Position numbers and translations under genes: made by a program
Shown: positions 26,543 to 36,634 of the stretch, piece by piece
Layout of the letters: the number at the start of each line of letters is the position of its first letter
Position numbering within the stretch: the stretch's first letter is position 1
The notes under the pieces: model-generated
Seen by the model: only the letters and a program-made list of their open reading frames with translations
The model's database searches: none
Told to the model about the DNA's origin: nothing
From: DAOPYU01 sp942493245
GTDB taxonomy: Bacteria; Sumerlaeota; Sumerlaeia; UBA8349
Length of the DNA stretch: 64,000 nucleotides
Assembly: GCA_942493245.1 (NCBI GenBank)
Contig: OW818685.1
Coordinates: 3,162,001 to 3,226,000, forward strand
Direction: 5' to 3'

Positions 26543-26989
26543 ATGACAAACCCGGCAGAGACCCTCAGCGAAAGCCTGGAAAACTACCTGGAAGCCATTT
26601 TACACATCGTGGACGCCAAACAGGCGGCCAAACCCCGCGATGTGGCCCGGGAACTGAAGGTCAGCAACTCCTCCGTCACCGGCGCCCTGCGGTCTCTATC
26701 CGAAAAAGGGCTGATCAACTACGCCCCCTTCGAGGTCGTGACCCTGACCCCCGCCGGACGCGCCATCGCCGAGACCATGGCGCAGCGGCACGGGATCTTT
26801 AAAGACTTCTTTCTCAATGTTCTGTCCATCACGCCCGGAGAAGCCGACCGGGTGGCCTGCGCCCTCGAACATGTGATTTCCCCGGAAATTCAGGAACGAT
26901 TCGTCTCGTTCCTGAAACACGTGGAAAAAAAGCCCCTGGGCGACGCGCGCTGGATCGAAGGACACGGGTTTGTCAATTCGGGCGCCTGA
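26543..26989 (+). CDS. DtxR/MntR-family metal-dependent repressor
   Basis: 148 residues from ATG 26543. The N-terminal winged helix (SLENYLEAILHI, KPRDVARELKVSNSSVTGALRSLSEKGLI) and the dimerisation/metal region (AQRHGIFKDFFLNVL, EADRVACALEHVISPEIQERF) are typical, with Met/His/Glu/Cys candidates for metal ligands. It lacks the C-terminal SH3 domain, as in MntR-length members. Located immediately before feoA and feoB, it probably represses iron or manganese uptake when metal is plentiful. Confidence 0.92.
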   Translation: MTNPAETLSESLENYLEAILHIVDAKQAAKPRDVARELKVSNSSVTGALRSLSEKGLINYAPFEVVTLTPAGRAIAETMAQRHGIFKDFFLNVLSITPGEADRVACALEHVISPEIQERFVSFLKHVEKKPLGDARWIEGHGFVNSGA

Positions 26990-27017
26990 CCGGCGTCCGG
27001 GCGTGTCACACGCCAGA

Positions 27018-27314
27018 ATGGAGAATCCCCAACAGATGCACCGGCATTTGGGAACAACAATCCCCCACCATGAAACACTCCACCATCGGTTGTCCGACGT
27101 GGCCCAGGGTCACCGGGTCCGCTTTCTGGCCGCCGACATGGGCGGACGCGAGTTGCAGGCGCACCTGGCCTCAATGGGCCTCCACGCCGGAGTCGAGATT
27201 CAGGTGGTGCGCAACGAGGGACGGGGACCGTTTGTGATTCTGGTCCACGACACGCGCCTGATGCTGGGACACAGCCTGGCCCGGAAAATCCGGGTTGCCC
27301 CGCTGGGCGAGTAA
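27018..27314 (+). CDS. feoA: FeoA-like ferrous iron transport accessory protein
   Basis: An SH3-like FeoA domain covers the last 75 residues: LSDVAQGHRVRFLAADMGG, HLASMGLHAGVEIQVV, GPFVILVHDTRLMLGHSLARKI. Starts are possible at 26970 (overlapping the DtxR stop), 27018 and 27036; none has a strong Shine-Dalgarno, so 27018 is a compromise. FeoA supports FeoB activity at the inner membrane. It lies between the regulator and feoB on the same strand. Confidence 0.88.
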   Translation: MENPQQMHRHLGTTIPHHETLHHRLSDVAQGHRVRFLAADMGGRELQAHLASMGLHAGVEIQVVRNEGRGPFVILVHDTRLMLGHSLARKIRVAPLGE

Positions 27315-27439
27315 GCAAACCGAGGACGGGTCTTTTTTTGCCCCATCCTTTCACGTAGCCGAAATTTCTTCGGGTTGACTAAAATTCAACGAAAGACTTG
27401 AAACCGCTTTCGATATCTTTCTTTACAAAGAGGACTTCC

Positions 27440-29959
27440 TTGAAACCGACCCTCACCCTGGCCCTGGCCGGGAACCCCAACTCCGGAAAAACCACCCTCT
27501 TCAACGCCTTGACCGGCGAAGATCTCCGCACCGGCAACTACGCCGGGGTCACCGTGGATCTGCACCGGGGAAGCCGCACCTATAAAGGGCGTGATCTGGA
27601 AATCGTGGACCTGCCCGGAACCTACAACCTGACGGCCTATTCGCTCGAAGAGCGTGTGGTGCGCGAGTATCTGCTGGAAAACCAGCCCGATGTAGTCGCC
27701 GCCGTGGTGGATTCCTCGAATCTGGAACGAAACCTTTACCTGCCCGTCCAGCTGATGGAACTGGGAGTGCCGCTGGTTCTGGTGTTCAACATGAGCGACC
27801 GGGCCAAGGCAATGGGGCTTGAATTCGACATCGCTCGGCTCTCTCAATTGTTGGGCGCCCCGATCGTCAAAACCGTCGGTTACAAAGGCGAAGGGGTGGA
27901 CGATCTGCTCGAGGCGGCGCTCGCCGTGGGCGACCGCCCGGAAGCCCCCCCCCGCGTCCGCATCCCCTATGGACCGGACCTGGACGAGGAAATCGCCCGG
28001 ATACAAAACCTGATAGAACAGACGAACACCCCGCTTCCCTACGGAGTGGAAAGCCGCTGGGGGGCGATCAAACTGCTCGAAAACGACGGGGAAATGCGGC
28101 AGATCATGCAGGATACGTCTGTCCTGACGGAACTGGAGAAAAGCTCCGCCCGCATCAAGACGCTCACGGGCGACCAACCGGAAATCGCCCTGGCAGACCG
28201 GCGCTACGGTTTCATTTCCGGCGCCTGTCAGGAAGCCGTGCGTCTGACCGTGGAAAATCGCCACGACATGTCCGACAAGATTGACGCCCTCCTCCTGAGC
28301 CGGGCATTGGGATTACCGATTTTCCTTCTGACCATGTATGCGGTGTTCTATCTGACATTCAAGGCCGGCGCCATTCCGATGGAATGGATCGAGTCGGGGT
28401 TTGCCTGGCTCAGCAACACCCTCTCGAGTTTCTGGCCACGGGGTTCCGAGAGCGCCCTGCGTTCGCTGTTGATTGACGGGGTGATCGGCGGGGTCGGCGG
28501 GGTGGTGGTCTTCATGCCCAGCATTTTGATCCTCTTCGTCGCCCTGGCGTTTCTGGAAGATTCCGGGTATATGGCGCGCGCGGCGTTCCTGATGGACAAC
28601 CTCATGCACCGCATCGGCCTGCACGGCAAGAGTTTCATCCCCATGCTGACCGGGTTCGGGTGCTCCGTTCCGGCGATTCTCGCCACCCGAACCCTTGAGA
28701 GCCGACGCGACCGGCTCACCACGATGATGGTGATCCCCCTCATGAGCTGCGGGGCGCGCCTGCCCATCTATACCCTGATTATCCCGGCCTTCTTTCCCGC
28801 GAAATGGCAGGCGCCCGCGCTCTGGCTCATCTACGTGATCGGCATCCTGCTGGCCATTCTCTGCATTCGCCTGTTGCGCAACACCCTGTTGAAAGGCGAG
28901 TCGCTTCCCTTTGTCATGGAACTTCCCCCCTACCGCATCCCCACGCTGAAAAGCCTGGCGCACCATGCGTGGCTGCGCGGGTGGCTCTATGTGCGCAAGG
29001 CCGGCACCGTCATCCTCGGCATCTCGGTCGTGTTGTGGGCCTTGACCAGCTATCCCCGCAATACCCGATCCGAAACCGACTCCGAGGCCGCGGCAACAGC
29101 GAACCGAAGCGAATATCTTGCGGACGTTCAAAACTTGAACACCCTGATCGGGCTGCCCCCGGACGCCACCGTTCTGCGCGAGGCTGTGGAGGCGGAATTG
29201 GGGAAGGAAGCGATCCAGGCACAACACTACGAATCCGAACCTGAGTATCGGATGGCGGAAGAAGCGTTTCAGCAAAAAATCAAGGAACTCGAAACGGGTT
29301 CTGATGGAGCGGCCCTTCAGCGTTTCCGCTCGGCTGTCGAGATAGTTTCTCAGGCGCGCGCGGCAACCACCGCTCCAGAAGACAGAACGGACACGACCGG
29401 ACAAAACCTGCTGGACAACCACCTCCTGTCCGAAGCCGAAGCATCGCTCAAACAGAACGATCCCCTGGTCTGGCAGGCGGCCACCCGGTTCGAGTACGAC
29501 ATGGCGGGACCTTTCCGGGAAAAAGAGGAAAGCCGCCCGATGATCCAACGGGGCGAACAGATGCGTTCCTCGCTGGCGGGGCGCATCGGAAGCGGGCTGG
29601 AAGTCATCCTGAAACCACTGGGGTTCGACTGGCGCATCGCCACGGCGCTTATCGGCGCGTTCGCCGCCAAGGAAGTCTTCGTGGCGCAGCTGGGCATTGT
29701 GTTCTCCCTCGGCGACACCGACGCCGAGTCGCAAAAGCTGCGCGAGCGGCTGCGCGCCGAATACTCCCCCCTCGTGGGCTTCTGCATCATGCTCTTCTGC
29801 CTGATCGGCATGCCCTGTGTGGCCACCGTCTCCGCCACCCGCATCGAGAGCGGATCGTGGAAATGGGCCGCGCTCCAGATGGCCGGGTTGACGATCCTGG
29901 CCTGGATCGTCACAGCCGTGGTCTATCAGACCGGCCACTGGCTCGGCATCGGGGTGTGA
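27440..29959 (+). CDS. feoB: FeoB ferrous iron transporter with an enlarged cytoplasmic insertion
   Basis: 839 residues. The TTG at 27440 is chosen because AAGAGGA lies six bases upstream and the product starts MKPTLTLALAGNPNSGKTT, right at G1. G3 DLPGTYNL and G4 NMSD complete the GTPase domain. The membrane part shows two Gate motifs: FIPMLTGFGCSVPAI and the later GAFAAKEVFVAQLG region. Between YPRNTRS (about residue 540) and GRIGSGLEVILKPLGFDW (about 711) is an insertion of roughly 170 hydrophilic, helical, Glu-rich residues, much longer than in typical FeoB. It imports Fe(II) across the inner membrane. Confidence 0.94.
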   Translation: MKPTLTLALAGNPNSGKTTLFNALTGEDLRTGNYAGVTVDLHRGSRTYKGRDLEIVDLPGTYNLTAYSLEERVVREYLLENQPDVVAAVVDSSNLERNLYLPVQLMELGVPLVLVFNMSDRAKAMGLEFDIARLSQLLGAPIVKTVGYKGEGVDDLLEAALAVGDRPEAPPRVRIPYGPDLDEEIARIQNLIEQTNTPLPYGVESRWGAIKLLENDGEMRQIMQDTSVLTELEKSSARIKTLTGDQPEIALADRRYGFISGACQEAVRLTVENRHDMSDKIDALLLSRALGLPIFLLTMYAVFYLTFKAGAIPMEWIESGFAWLSNTLSSFWPRGSESALRSLLIDGVIGGVGGVVVFMPSILILFVALAFLEDSGYMARAAFLMDNLMHRIGLHGKSFIPMLTGFGCSVPAILATRTLESRRDRLTTMMVIPLMSCGARLPIYTLIIPAFFPAKWQAPALWLIYVIGILLAILCIRLLRNTLLKGESLPFVMELPPYRIPTLKSLAHHAWLRGWLYVRKAGTVILGISVVLWALTSYPRNTRSETDSEAAATANRSEYLADVQNLNTLIGLPPDATVLREAVEAELGKEAIQAQHYESEPEYRMAEEAFQQKIKELETGSDGAALQRFRSAVEIVSQARAATTAPEDRTDTTGQNLLDNHLLSEAEASLKQNDPLVWQAATRFEYDMAGPFREKEESRPMIQRGEQMRSSLAGRIGSGLEVILKPLGFDWRIATALIGAFAAKEVFVAQLGIVFSLGDTDAESQKLRERLRAEYSPLVGFCIMLFCLIGMPCVATVSATRIESGSWKWAALQMAGLTILAWIVTAVVYQTGHWLGIGV

Positions 29960-29977
29960 GTTCTTCGCCTCTTTATC

Positions 29978-32900
29978 TCAATGAATGAGCAGGATGCTGC
30001 TCTTCCCTTCCAGCGGGATGTGTTCAAAAACCGCCTTTACCTTTTGGTCACGATCCATAGTCATTTTGATCGCCTGCGACGTTTCCTGTCCCGCCGGGAC
30101 ATCGCCTTCCCAACGGACGAAAAGGTGATAACTTTCCGGCACAGCGCGAAGGGACACGATATCCCCCGACACATAACACCCCTGTAGAGGCGTCACCGTC
30201 ACCTGTCCGCCCGTTGTAGCGGTCAGATCCAACCGGTAGAGGTCCACCGCCGTTCCGGGCGAGGGGGTTCCCGATCTCCAGTTCAACGGGTCCACCGCCG
30301 AGTGGGTCGTATCCACCCGATGCAGCGCCGTCCCCCCCCCATCCGGTTCGGACGGGAACGGCTTGTCGTCGAAGTAGAACATCTCGTCCACCACGACCCA
30401 CGAGGGGAAGATCGCGGGCGGAACGGGCGCCAGTGGCCGCTCCAATGCGATACGTCCCGTCTTTTTCGAAATACGTTCACCCGAATTCACGGTAAACTCG
30501 CCCGCCAGATTCACCTCGACACCCGGCAGCTGGTAGTACCGGTAAAAGTTATCCGACATGGAGAGATTGGCCGGGCTGAACCCCACAATCGCCAGATGCG
30601 CACCCGGCGCCAGAGTGGTTCCCGGCGCGAACAGATATCCGACCTCGCCCGTGATCCGCCATCCCCCGGCGCTGTTCGAGAGCGGGAGCGTCTGAGTCGT
30701 GGGGTTGTAGATTTCGACATAAGAATGCGTCGTCAGGTCATCTTCCGGGTGGTACATCACTTCCGAGAGCACCAGATCACGGAGCGGTTTCGTGTTGCCG
30801 GTCATCGGCGACGGTCTGAGGATGTACCAATACGGTCCTCCATTGGGGACACGCCCCAACGAAAGCCCTTCCTCCTGCGCTTTGAACCGGACACAATCCA
30901 CGATCCGGTCCGCGTTCGTTCCCGGCAGGTACGACAACACCACCTGTTCCCCCGTCGCGCTCAATCCAAAATTCAACGCGCCGTTGCCATATCCCGAGGA
31001 TTCATCAAAACAGAGAAATCCTCCCGAGGCGATTGTTGTCCCATTCGGAATCGCCCACTTGGAGGGACTCGTCACATCGTCACTCAAATAATAGTCGTTC
31101 AGAACGATCGTCGAGGTCGTGGGGTTGTAGAGTTCGATCCAGTCGTTTGATGCGGTGTTCGCGCCAAATTCATTCAGAACCAACCCCGCCGGGGGAAGCG
31201 GGTCGGCAACGCCGGGAGACCCGTTTCGATACGTGGACACACGCCAGTTTCCGCCGTAGTCGAGCGCTCCCCTGGCAGAATCGCTGGTAACCGTGTCGTT
31301 GAGCGGAACCATCGAGTGCCCGCCCCCCTGGGCAGCCACCGGCCAGCCGCGCGCGTTGTTGTACTCGAACACGACCAGATCCGTCCCCCCCACCGCCGAG
31401 GCCAGACGCAGCCGCTCGCCGTTGTTGTCCAATTGACCGGAATAGGGACCATAGACCGGTGTCGAAGCATCCAGACCATAGTACGTGCGGAACGACGAGA
31501 AATCGGACGATGAATCGCGAGACACGAGAAGATAACTATCCGGTCCCAATGTGACGCCTTCCGGGAACACATAGGCGATGCCGTCGGTCAGCGCCACCCC
31601 ACTGAGCGTCAATATTTCCCGATCGCTCATGTTGCGCAGTTCGACATACTCAAAGGCTCCACCCGCGGGAGGTTCCACCATCAGTTCGGAAATCCGCAGA
31701 TGCTCGCGCAGACTCGTGAGCGTATCCGGCTCGCCTGCGATGAACTGGATCGGGCTGGACCAGTGGCTCCAGCGTCCCGTGTTGTCGCGCATCCGGACGC
31801 GGGCGCGGTACGCATGCCCCACCTTCAGACTGCTGGCCGGAATCCGGATCGTATCCGAGAAGGTCGTCAAGTCCGGACTTTCCCACACGGCGAGCGCTTC
31901 ATACTTACCCCCGTCTTCCGGATCGTACTGAGGCGCCTTCGGGTCGGTCACCTCGCCAACACGCCACTTGAGAGCGCCGAACGTCCCCGCCCCCTGAGGA
32001 TCGGCAAACGCGCTCGTGCGGAACCGTAGATCGTTGATCGGATAATTCGGCGATCCCAGCCAAGTCAGGGTCGGGGTGGCAGGAATCGCGGCATCCTCGG
32101 CCTGCCGCTTCAGAAGCAAACCCCCAAACGTATCGTCGCTCGGTTGCCAGACCCCGTCGGGCCAGGTCTCCCCCGCCACATAGCGCTTCATGTAATCCAC
32201 CACTCCGGCAAAACTGAGTTGATTCGTCGCCGTCAGGTATTCGTTGTTGGCAAAGAAACGCCCCTGACGCCCCGTGTTGATAACCCGCGGGTGGTACTCC
32301 CACATGGCCCGGTTGGCCTCGAAGAACGTGTGTCCCCCGCTCGAGCGGGAGACAAAGGCGGCGTACTCATCCACGAGCCGTCCCCCCTCGTCGCGGTTGA
32401 AAAGCAGATCGAGCAGTTCGCGCGATCGGTTGGCGTAGTCAATCGCAGCCTGTTCGTAACTCAGAACATTCCGCCAGTGCTCCATGTCCGTGTAATGCGG
32501 CCCGTACTCGAACGACAAATCGAGATCCCACGGCAACATCGCCCATTGCGCGGTCTGGGGGTTCCGGTAATACAGGCAATTCCACTCGGGGCGCCGGTCC
32601 GAGTTGTTGATCCCGACCGACACCGCGTTGTAACTGTAATACGCGGGCAGATTGCAGTTGGCTTCCCACCAGGAAAACGGCTGGAGCGGATTCGTCTTGT
32701 TGTACCCCGTGTCATAACTCATAAAGGCGTTCACGTCGGACAGATCCACTGAATCGAACGGCCCCTGGTTCAGAAGATGGGTGTCGCCACCCGCCATTTT
32801 GTACAGATTTCCGTCCGGCAGGTCGCGTTCATCCAGAAAACGTCCATCCGGCTGTTCGATCGCGATATACAACCCCCAGAAGTCGCTCTCGTACTGGTTG

Positions 32901-34927
32901 TTGGGGTCGGACTCCGCCGGCATGTCAATCACGCGGAAATGCACGAAGTTCGTGTTGCTGGCCGGCACTCCCGCCAGTTGGAAGAAGCGCATCCCGAGCG
33001 CTTCGTTCAATACCATCCCATCGGTCCCCTGATCCCACGGGCCACCCGGATGCGGGTATTGCCACCAGGGACAAGTCCCTGTCGAAAAAATCAGTTTGTC
33101 CCACTTCTCGCCATACTTCTTGCCGTTGTTGTCGCGCGCCTGAAAGGCATGCCCTCGCGGGAAGTTGAACTTCCATTTGTTCTTCCCCACGACATAGGTC
33201 GAAGCCGCGCCCTTGATGCGATAGTTGACATGATCGTACACCTCGCCATCGTACACAAACGTGCCGGTAAACGTGTACATCCGGCTGTAATAGTTCGGAT
33301 TGTACTGGCAATCGAACACATCCTTCGAGCGCGAGATCAAGTGGTACACCGGCAGAGAATTCATCACCGTCGTGTCAAAAGTCATCATCTGGTTGGCGGG
33401 GGCGGCGCCGGTGGGATTGTAAGCCCCCGCCCACGCGGGCACTCCGTCGTAAACGAAGTACGCAAAGTTTGGAACCTCATCGTCCGAGTAAGGCGCGCTC
33501 ACCGTCCGGCCATTGCTGCTCGACGCCGTGATGCGATAGCGCACCAGACGGCGGTGCGTTTGCAGGTTTGCGGGAATCTGAACCGAATAGATCGAATCAC
33601 CCGCCACCGCATCCCCATTCAGTCCGTCGTCGCGCATGACCCGCGTCGTCCATTGGGTCTGGTACTCCGCGTCGGTGATCCGGATATAAGCGCCCGGGTT
33701 GACCAACTGGTAATCCAGCGTCACCGAGGTCGTCGCGATCGGAGAAGTCACCTTGACTGAAATAGTCACGGGCACATTGGAGGTGGGCTGTTGGGGCGAA
33801 TGCTCGACCTGGCGCAGACAGGGAGGGGGCTGCATGGAATAGACCGTATTGACCGCCCCCGGCGTGGGCGCCGCGTTTACCAGGGGGCCCGCAATCAGTT
33901 CCGCATCCCACGTGGCGTCCGAACTGTCCAACGTGACGTTCAACAGTTGAACGGCGATGACGTTTTCCTCGCCGGCGACCAGGTAATCGCCCGGAGCGGG
34001 AAGCAGAAAACTCTGAAAGGCTTGCTCCTCCTGACGATTGTCCCGCGCCAGAGCGGTGCAGGGTTGTTCAAAATCGTAAGCCCCTTCGGAAAGAACGGGC
34101 TTGCCATTGATCCAGACATTGATGGCGTCGTCGAACCGGGCGCGCAACACCAGTGAGGCAATCTGCGCGGGATCGTCTATCGTGAATTTTTTCCGGAAAT
34201 ACAAGGTCGGGTACCCGTACTGCATATCGGAGAGATTCGTGGTTACAAACCCTTCTCCATACCCGATACTCGCCGTACCGCTGAGCCACGTATCGTCCAG
34301 AGCAAAGGCGGGTTCCCGCCAGGCCGTGAGGGTGGGAGAGGACGGTTCGGAGGTTCCCTTCCGGTAGGACCACTCGCCCCCCGCCGGGAAAAGCGTCACC
34401 GAGATTCCCTCGACATATCCCCCCGAAGGCCGCCAGTTGCCGCCCAAATCCCCATCCAGATCGGGGTGAATCCGTTCCAGGGACGCCCCCGCTCCCCGTG
34501 GGGAGGTCGGCCACGGGAAGCCACACCCGTACTCCACCTCGTCCACCACTTCCGCGAGATGATTCCGCAACACCACCTTCTCACCATCGTTATTCAGAGA
34601 ACCGATGAACGGTCCCACCGCCGCAACCCCGAATTTGGCTTGAACCGCCGCGGGATCCTGAGCGACGACCAGAAAACCGTGCGCCGCCAGTTGCGTTCCC
34701 GCCGGGAACGTGTAAGTGACACCTTCGGAGAAATGCCACCCGCCCACGTCCACTCCACTGGCGCCCGCATTGTAGAGTTCGATGAACTCGACCCGCTCGG
34801 TCTTCACATCCGGGTCATAGTGGACCTCGTTGATGACCACCTGCGCAAAGACGCTCGGCGCCAGCAGGAGAGAAAAAAACGCAAGCGTCCGAAACCACCA
34901 GATGCGCCGCCGCCCAAGACCAATCAT
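29978..34927 (-). CDS. Giant secreted CotH-kinase/lamin-tail-domain protein
   Basis: 1649 residues; AAAGGG precedes the ATG at 34927, which opens a signal peptide ending SVFAQ. Domains in order: lamin-tail domain (about 29-165, VVINEVHYDP), a beta-sandwich module (180-350, YFRKKFTIDD), Ig-like strands (370-410), a CotH kinase-like domain (about 525-925, with RIKGAAST and AMLPWDLDLSFEYG carrying the metal-binding Asp pair), an Fn3-like region (950-1060), three more lamin-tail domains (1075-1520) and a C-terminal InlB-type repeat (GGQVTVTPLQG to DQKVKAVF). CotH proteins phosphorylate partner proteins using an atypical kinase fold. Here export and tandem binding modules suggest a cell-surface role. 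It converges on feoB. Confidence 0.87.
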   Translation of the reverse strand: MIGLGRRRIWWFRTLAFFSLLLAPSVFAQVVINEVHYDPDVKTERVEFIELYNAGASGVDVGGWHFSEGVTYTFPAGTQLAAHGFLVVAQDPAAVQAKFGVAAVGPFIGSLNNDGEKVVLRNHLAEVVDEVEYGCGFPWPTSPRGAGASLERIHPDLDGDLGGNWRPSGGYVEGISVTLFPAGGEWSYRKGTSEPSSPTLTAWREPAFALDDTWLSGTASIGYGEGFVTTNLSDMQYGYPTLYFRKKFTIDDPAQIASLVLRARFDDAINVWINGKPVLSEGAYDFEQPCTALARDNRQEEQAFQSFLLPAPGDYLVAGEENVIAVQLLNVTLDSSDATWDAELIAGPLVNAAPTPGAVNTVYSMQPPPCLRQVEHSPQQPTSNVPVTISVKVTSPIATTSVTLDYQLVNPGAYIRITDAEYQTQWTTRVMRDDGLNGDAVAGDSIYSVQIPANLQTHRRLVRYRITASSSNGRTVSAPYSDDEVPNFAYFVYDGVPAWAGAYNPTGAAPANQMMTFDTTVMNSLPVYHLISRSKDVFDCQYNPNYYSRMYTFTGTFVYDGEVYDHVNYRIKGAASTYVVGKNKWKFNFPRGHAFQARDNNGKKYGEKWDKLIFSTGTCPWWQYPHPGGPWDQGTDGMVLNEALGMRFFQLAGVPASNTNFVHFRVIDMPAESDPNNQYESDFWGLYIAIEQPDGRFLDERDLPDGNLYKMAGGDTHLLNQGPFDSVDLSDVNAFMSYDTGYNKTNPLQPFSWWEANCNLPAYYSYNAVSVGINNSDRRPEWNCLYYRNPQTAQWAMLPWDLDLSFEYGPHYTDMEHWRNVLSYEQAAIDYANRSRELLDLLFNRDEGGRLVDEYAAFVSRSSGGHTFFEANRAMWEYHPRVINTGRQGRFFANNEYLTATNQLSFAGVVDYMKRYVAGETWPDGVWQPSDDTFGGLLLKRQAEDAAIPATPTLTWLGSPNYPINDLRFRTSAFADPQGAGTFGALKWRVGEVTDPKAPQYDPEDGGKYEALAVWESPDLTTFSDTIRIPASSLKVGHAYRARVRMRDNTGRWSHWSSPIQFIAGEPDTLTSLREHLRISELMVEPPAGGAFEYVELRNMSDREILTLSGVALTDGIAYVFPEGVTLGPDSYLLVSRDSSSDFSSFRTYYGLDASTPVYGPYSGQLDNNGERLRLASAVGGTDLVVFEYNNARGWPVAAQGGGHSMVPLNDTVTSDSARGALDYGGNWRVSTYRNGSPGVADPLPPAGLVLNEFGANTASNDWIELYNPTTSTIVLNDYYLSDDVTSPSKWAIPNGTTIASGGFLCFDESSGYGNGALNFGLSATGEQVVLSYLPGTNADRIVDCVRFKAQEEGLSLGRVPNGGPYWYILRPSPMTGNTKPLRDLVLSEVMYHPEDDLTTHSYVEIYNPTTQTLPLSNSAGGWRITGEVGYLFAPGTTLAPGAHLAIVGFSPANLSMSDNFYRYYQLPGVEVNLAGEFTVNSGERISKKTGRIALERPLAPVPPAIFPSWVVVDEMFYFDDKPFPSEPDGGGTALHRVDTTHSAVDPLNWRSGTPSPGTAVDLYRLDLTATTGGQVTVTPLQGCYVSGDIVSLRAVPESYHLFVRWEGDVPAGQETSQAIKMTMDRDQKVKAVFEHIPLEGKSSILLIH

Positions 34928-35017
34928 GTTAAGACCCTTTTCCAGGAAACCGTCTTCTTTCCCGATCGCAAATTTTCTACCGGACTCCACCCTCAGAAAC
35001 GTTCCAATCCACGCCAC

Positions 35018-35047
35018 ATTATAGCAAGGTTCGATTCGGACTGTCAA
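35018..35047 (-). promoter_or_regulatory. Consensus sigma-70-type promoter for the CotH/lamin-tail gene
   Basis: On the minus strand TTGACA (35047-35042), an 18-bp spacer and TATAAT (35023-35018): both hexamers match the consensus exactly. It lies about 90 bp before the ATG at 34927. The rest of 34928-35245, shared with the divergent MFS gene, shows no gene. Confidence 0.7.
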
Positions 35048-35245
35048 TTCACCCGCCGCGTGTCCGCGACCCTGCCGGTATCCCCGATTTTTTCCTCGCA
35101 CGAGCAAAATTCCAGCAAAAAGGGCTTGTGCTCCGAAAAGTCAGCAAGTAGGATCAGGCGCATTCAATCAGCACCCCTCTGGCATCCCTTCGCCTCAGGG
35201 TATCCCGACAAATCACGCAGGACTCAGAAGAACGGAGACAGATCC

Positions 35246-36571
35246 ATGACCCAGAATGGCGCCCCCCTGGTGAAGAAGCGTTGGACGGAAGGATTGACCC
35301 GATACCACTGGCTGGTACTGGCAGTCGCTTGTTGCGGCTGGATGTTCGACACCATGGACCAATGGCTGTACGTTCAGGCCAAAACTCCGGCTCTGACCGA
35401 ACTGGTACAGATCGTACACAAATCGGATCCGGCGTTTACTGCGGAAATGGTCAAAAAGGAAACGGACAGTTGGGTCGGTACCGCCCAGATGTGGTTGATT
35501 ATTGGGTGGGCATCGGGCGGACTTTTCTTTGGGATGGTCGGCGACCGGCTGGGCCGAACGCGTACCATGTCCGTGACCATTCTGATCTACGCCGCCGGGA
35601 CGGGTCTGAGTGGACTGGCGCAAAGTCCCATTCAATTCATTGTGTTGCGATTTATCACCGGTCTGGGGGTCGGGGGCGAGTTTGCGGCGGGCGCCTCGCT
35701 GGTGGCCGAAACCTTCCCCGCGCACGCCCGCGTCATGGCGTTGAGCATCGTCCAGGCCATGTCCGCGGTCGGAAACATCATGGCCGGGATCATTTATTTC
35801 TACGTCGGAGCGAATCCAGACTGGGGTTGGCGCTGGGTTTTCGCCGTCGGCGTCATCCCGGCTTTCCTAGTGGGGATCATCCAGTTTTTTATCAAGGAAC
35901 CGGAGGCCTGGAACAAAAGCAAAAGCGCGGGGGAGGAAATGGGCAATATGTTGCGCCTCTTCCAGGATCGAATCTTGTTGCGCAATACCCTCGTCGGGGT
36001 GAGTCTGGCCGCTGTGGGGGTCGTGGGTTTCTGGGGCATCGGCACGTGGACGGCGGAATTGATCCGCGAGGCCCTGAATCCGAATAATCTGGAATCTCTG
36101 AAGGCTGGGGTGGACCGGAAGATGAGTCTGTGTATCATGGCTCAAAATGCGGGCAGTTTCTTCGGCGTGATGGCGTACTCCTGGATCGCCCAACGTTTCG
36201 GACGAAAGCCCGGTTTCCTGGTCGCCTTTATCTTGTGTCTGATCACAATCCCGCTGACCTTCTATTATACGAACTCGTTTGCCTCCGCGCTCATCCTGTT
36301 TCCGCTCATGGGATTTTCTCTGCTGATGATCTTCGGCGGGTATGCAGTTTACTTCCCCGAAATCTTCCCCACCCGCTTGCGAGCGACCGGGGTGGGTTTC
36401 TCGTACAACGTGGCGCGCTTCCTGGCTGCGGCGACGCCCTTTGTTTTCGGCGTCATTAAGCGAGATCATGGCATCCAGATCGCTGCGCTGGCGCTCTCAT
36501 CCATCTTTATTCTGGCGATGTTCATCCTGCCGTTCGCTCCGGAAACCAAGGACAAACCGCTTCCGGAATAA
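35246..36571 (+). CDS. MFS transporter (metabolite:H+ symporter type)
   Basis: 441 residues, GGAG eight bases upstream. Twelve predicted helices. The loop between helices 2 and 3 carries the MFS motif GDRLGRTRTM, and helix 4 follows with RFITGLGVGGEFAAGASLVAE, typical of the sugar and aromatic-acid symporter branches. An Asp pair in helix 1 (FDTMDQ) may take part in proton coupling. Substrate unknown; the glycosidases in the window make a sugar or organic acid plausible. Confidence 0.88.
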   Translation: MTQNGAPLVKKRWTEGLTRYHWLVLAVACCGWMFDTMDQWLYVQAKTPALTELVQIVHKSDPAFTAEMVKKETDSWVGTAQMWLIIGWASGGLFFGMVGDRLGRTRTMSVTILIYAAGTGLSGLAQSPIQFIVLRFITGLGVGGEFAAGASLVAETFPAHARVMALSIVQAMSAVGNIMAGIIYFYVGANPDWGWRWVFAVGVIPAFLVGIIQFFIKEPEAWNKSKSAGEEMGNMLRLFQDRILLRNTLVGVSLAAVGVVGFWGIGTWTAELIREALNPNNLESLKAGVDRKMSLCIMAQNAGSFFGVMAYSWIAQRFGRKPGFLVAFILCLITIPLTFYYTNSFASALILFPLMGFSLLMIFGGYAVYFPEIFPTRLRATGVGFSYNVARFLAAATPFVFGVIKRDHGIQIAALALSSIFILAMFILPFAPETKDKPLPE

Positions 36572-36599
36572 GTGTCCCTTCCAGTTTGCTCCATCCTCT

Positions 36600-36634
36600 G
36601 GCCCGGTATCTTCACCATATGGAGATACCGGGCC
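36600..36634 (+). terminator. Hairpin terminator after the MFS gene
   Basis: A perfect 12-bp stem GGCCCGGTATCT / AGATACCGGGCC with an 11-nt loop begins 28 bp after the stop; the downstream AAGTCTTTAT is only weakly U-rich. The rest of 36572-36925 has no clear gene. Confidence 0.6.

Noticed and set aside
35028..35040. GGTTCGATTC, resembling a tRNA T-loop
   Set aside because: No cloverleaf stems or acceptor pairing around it; it lies inside the spacer of a consensus promoter.
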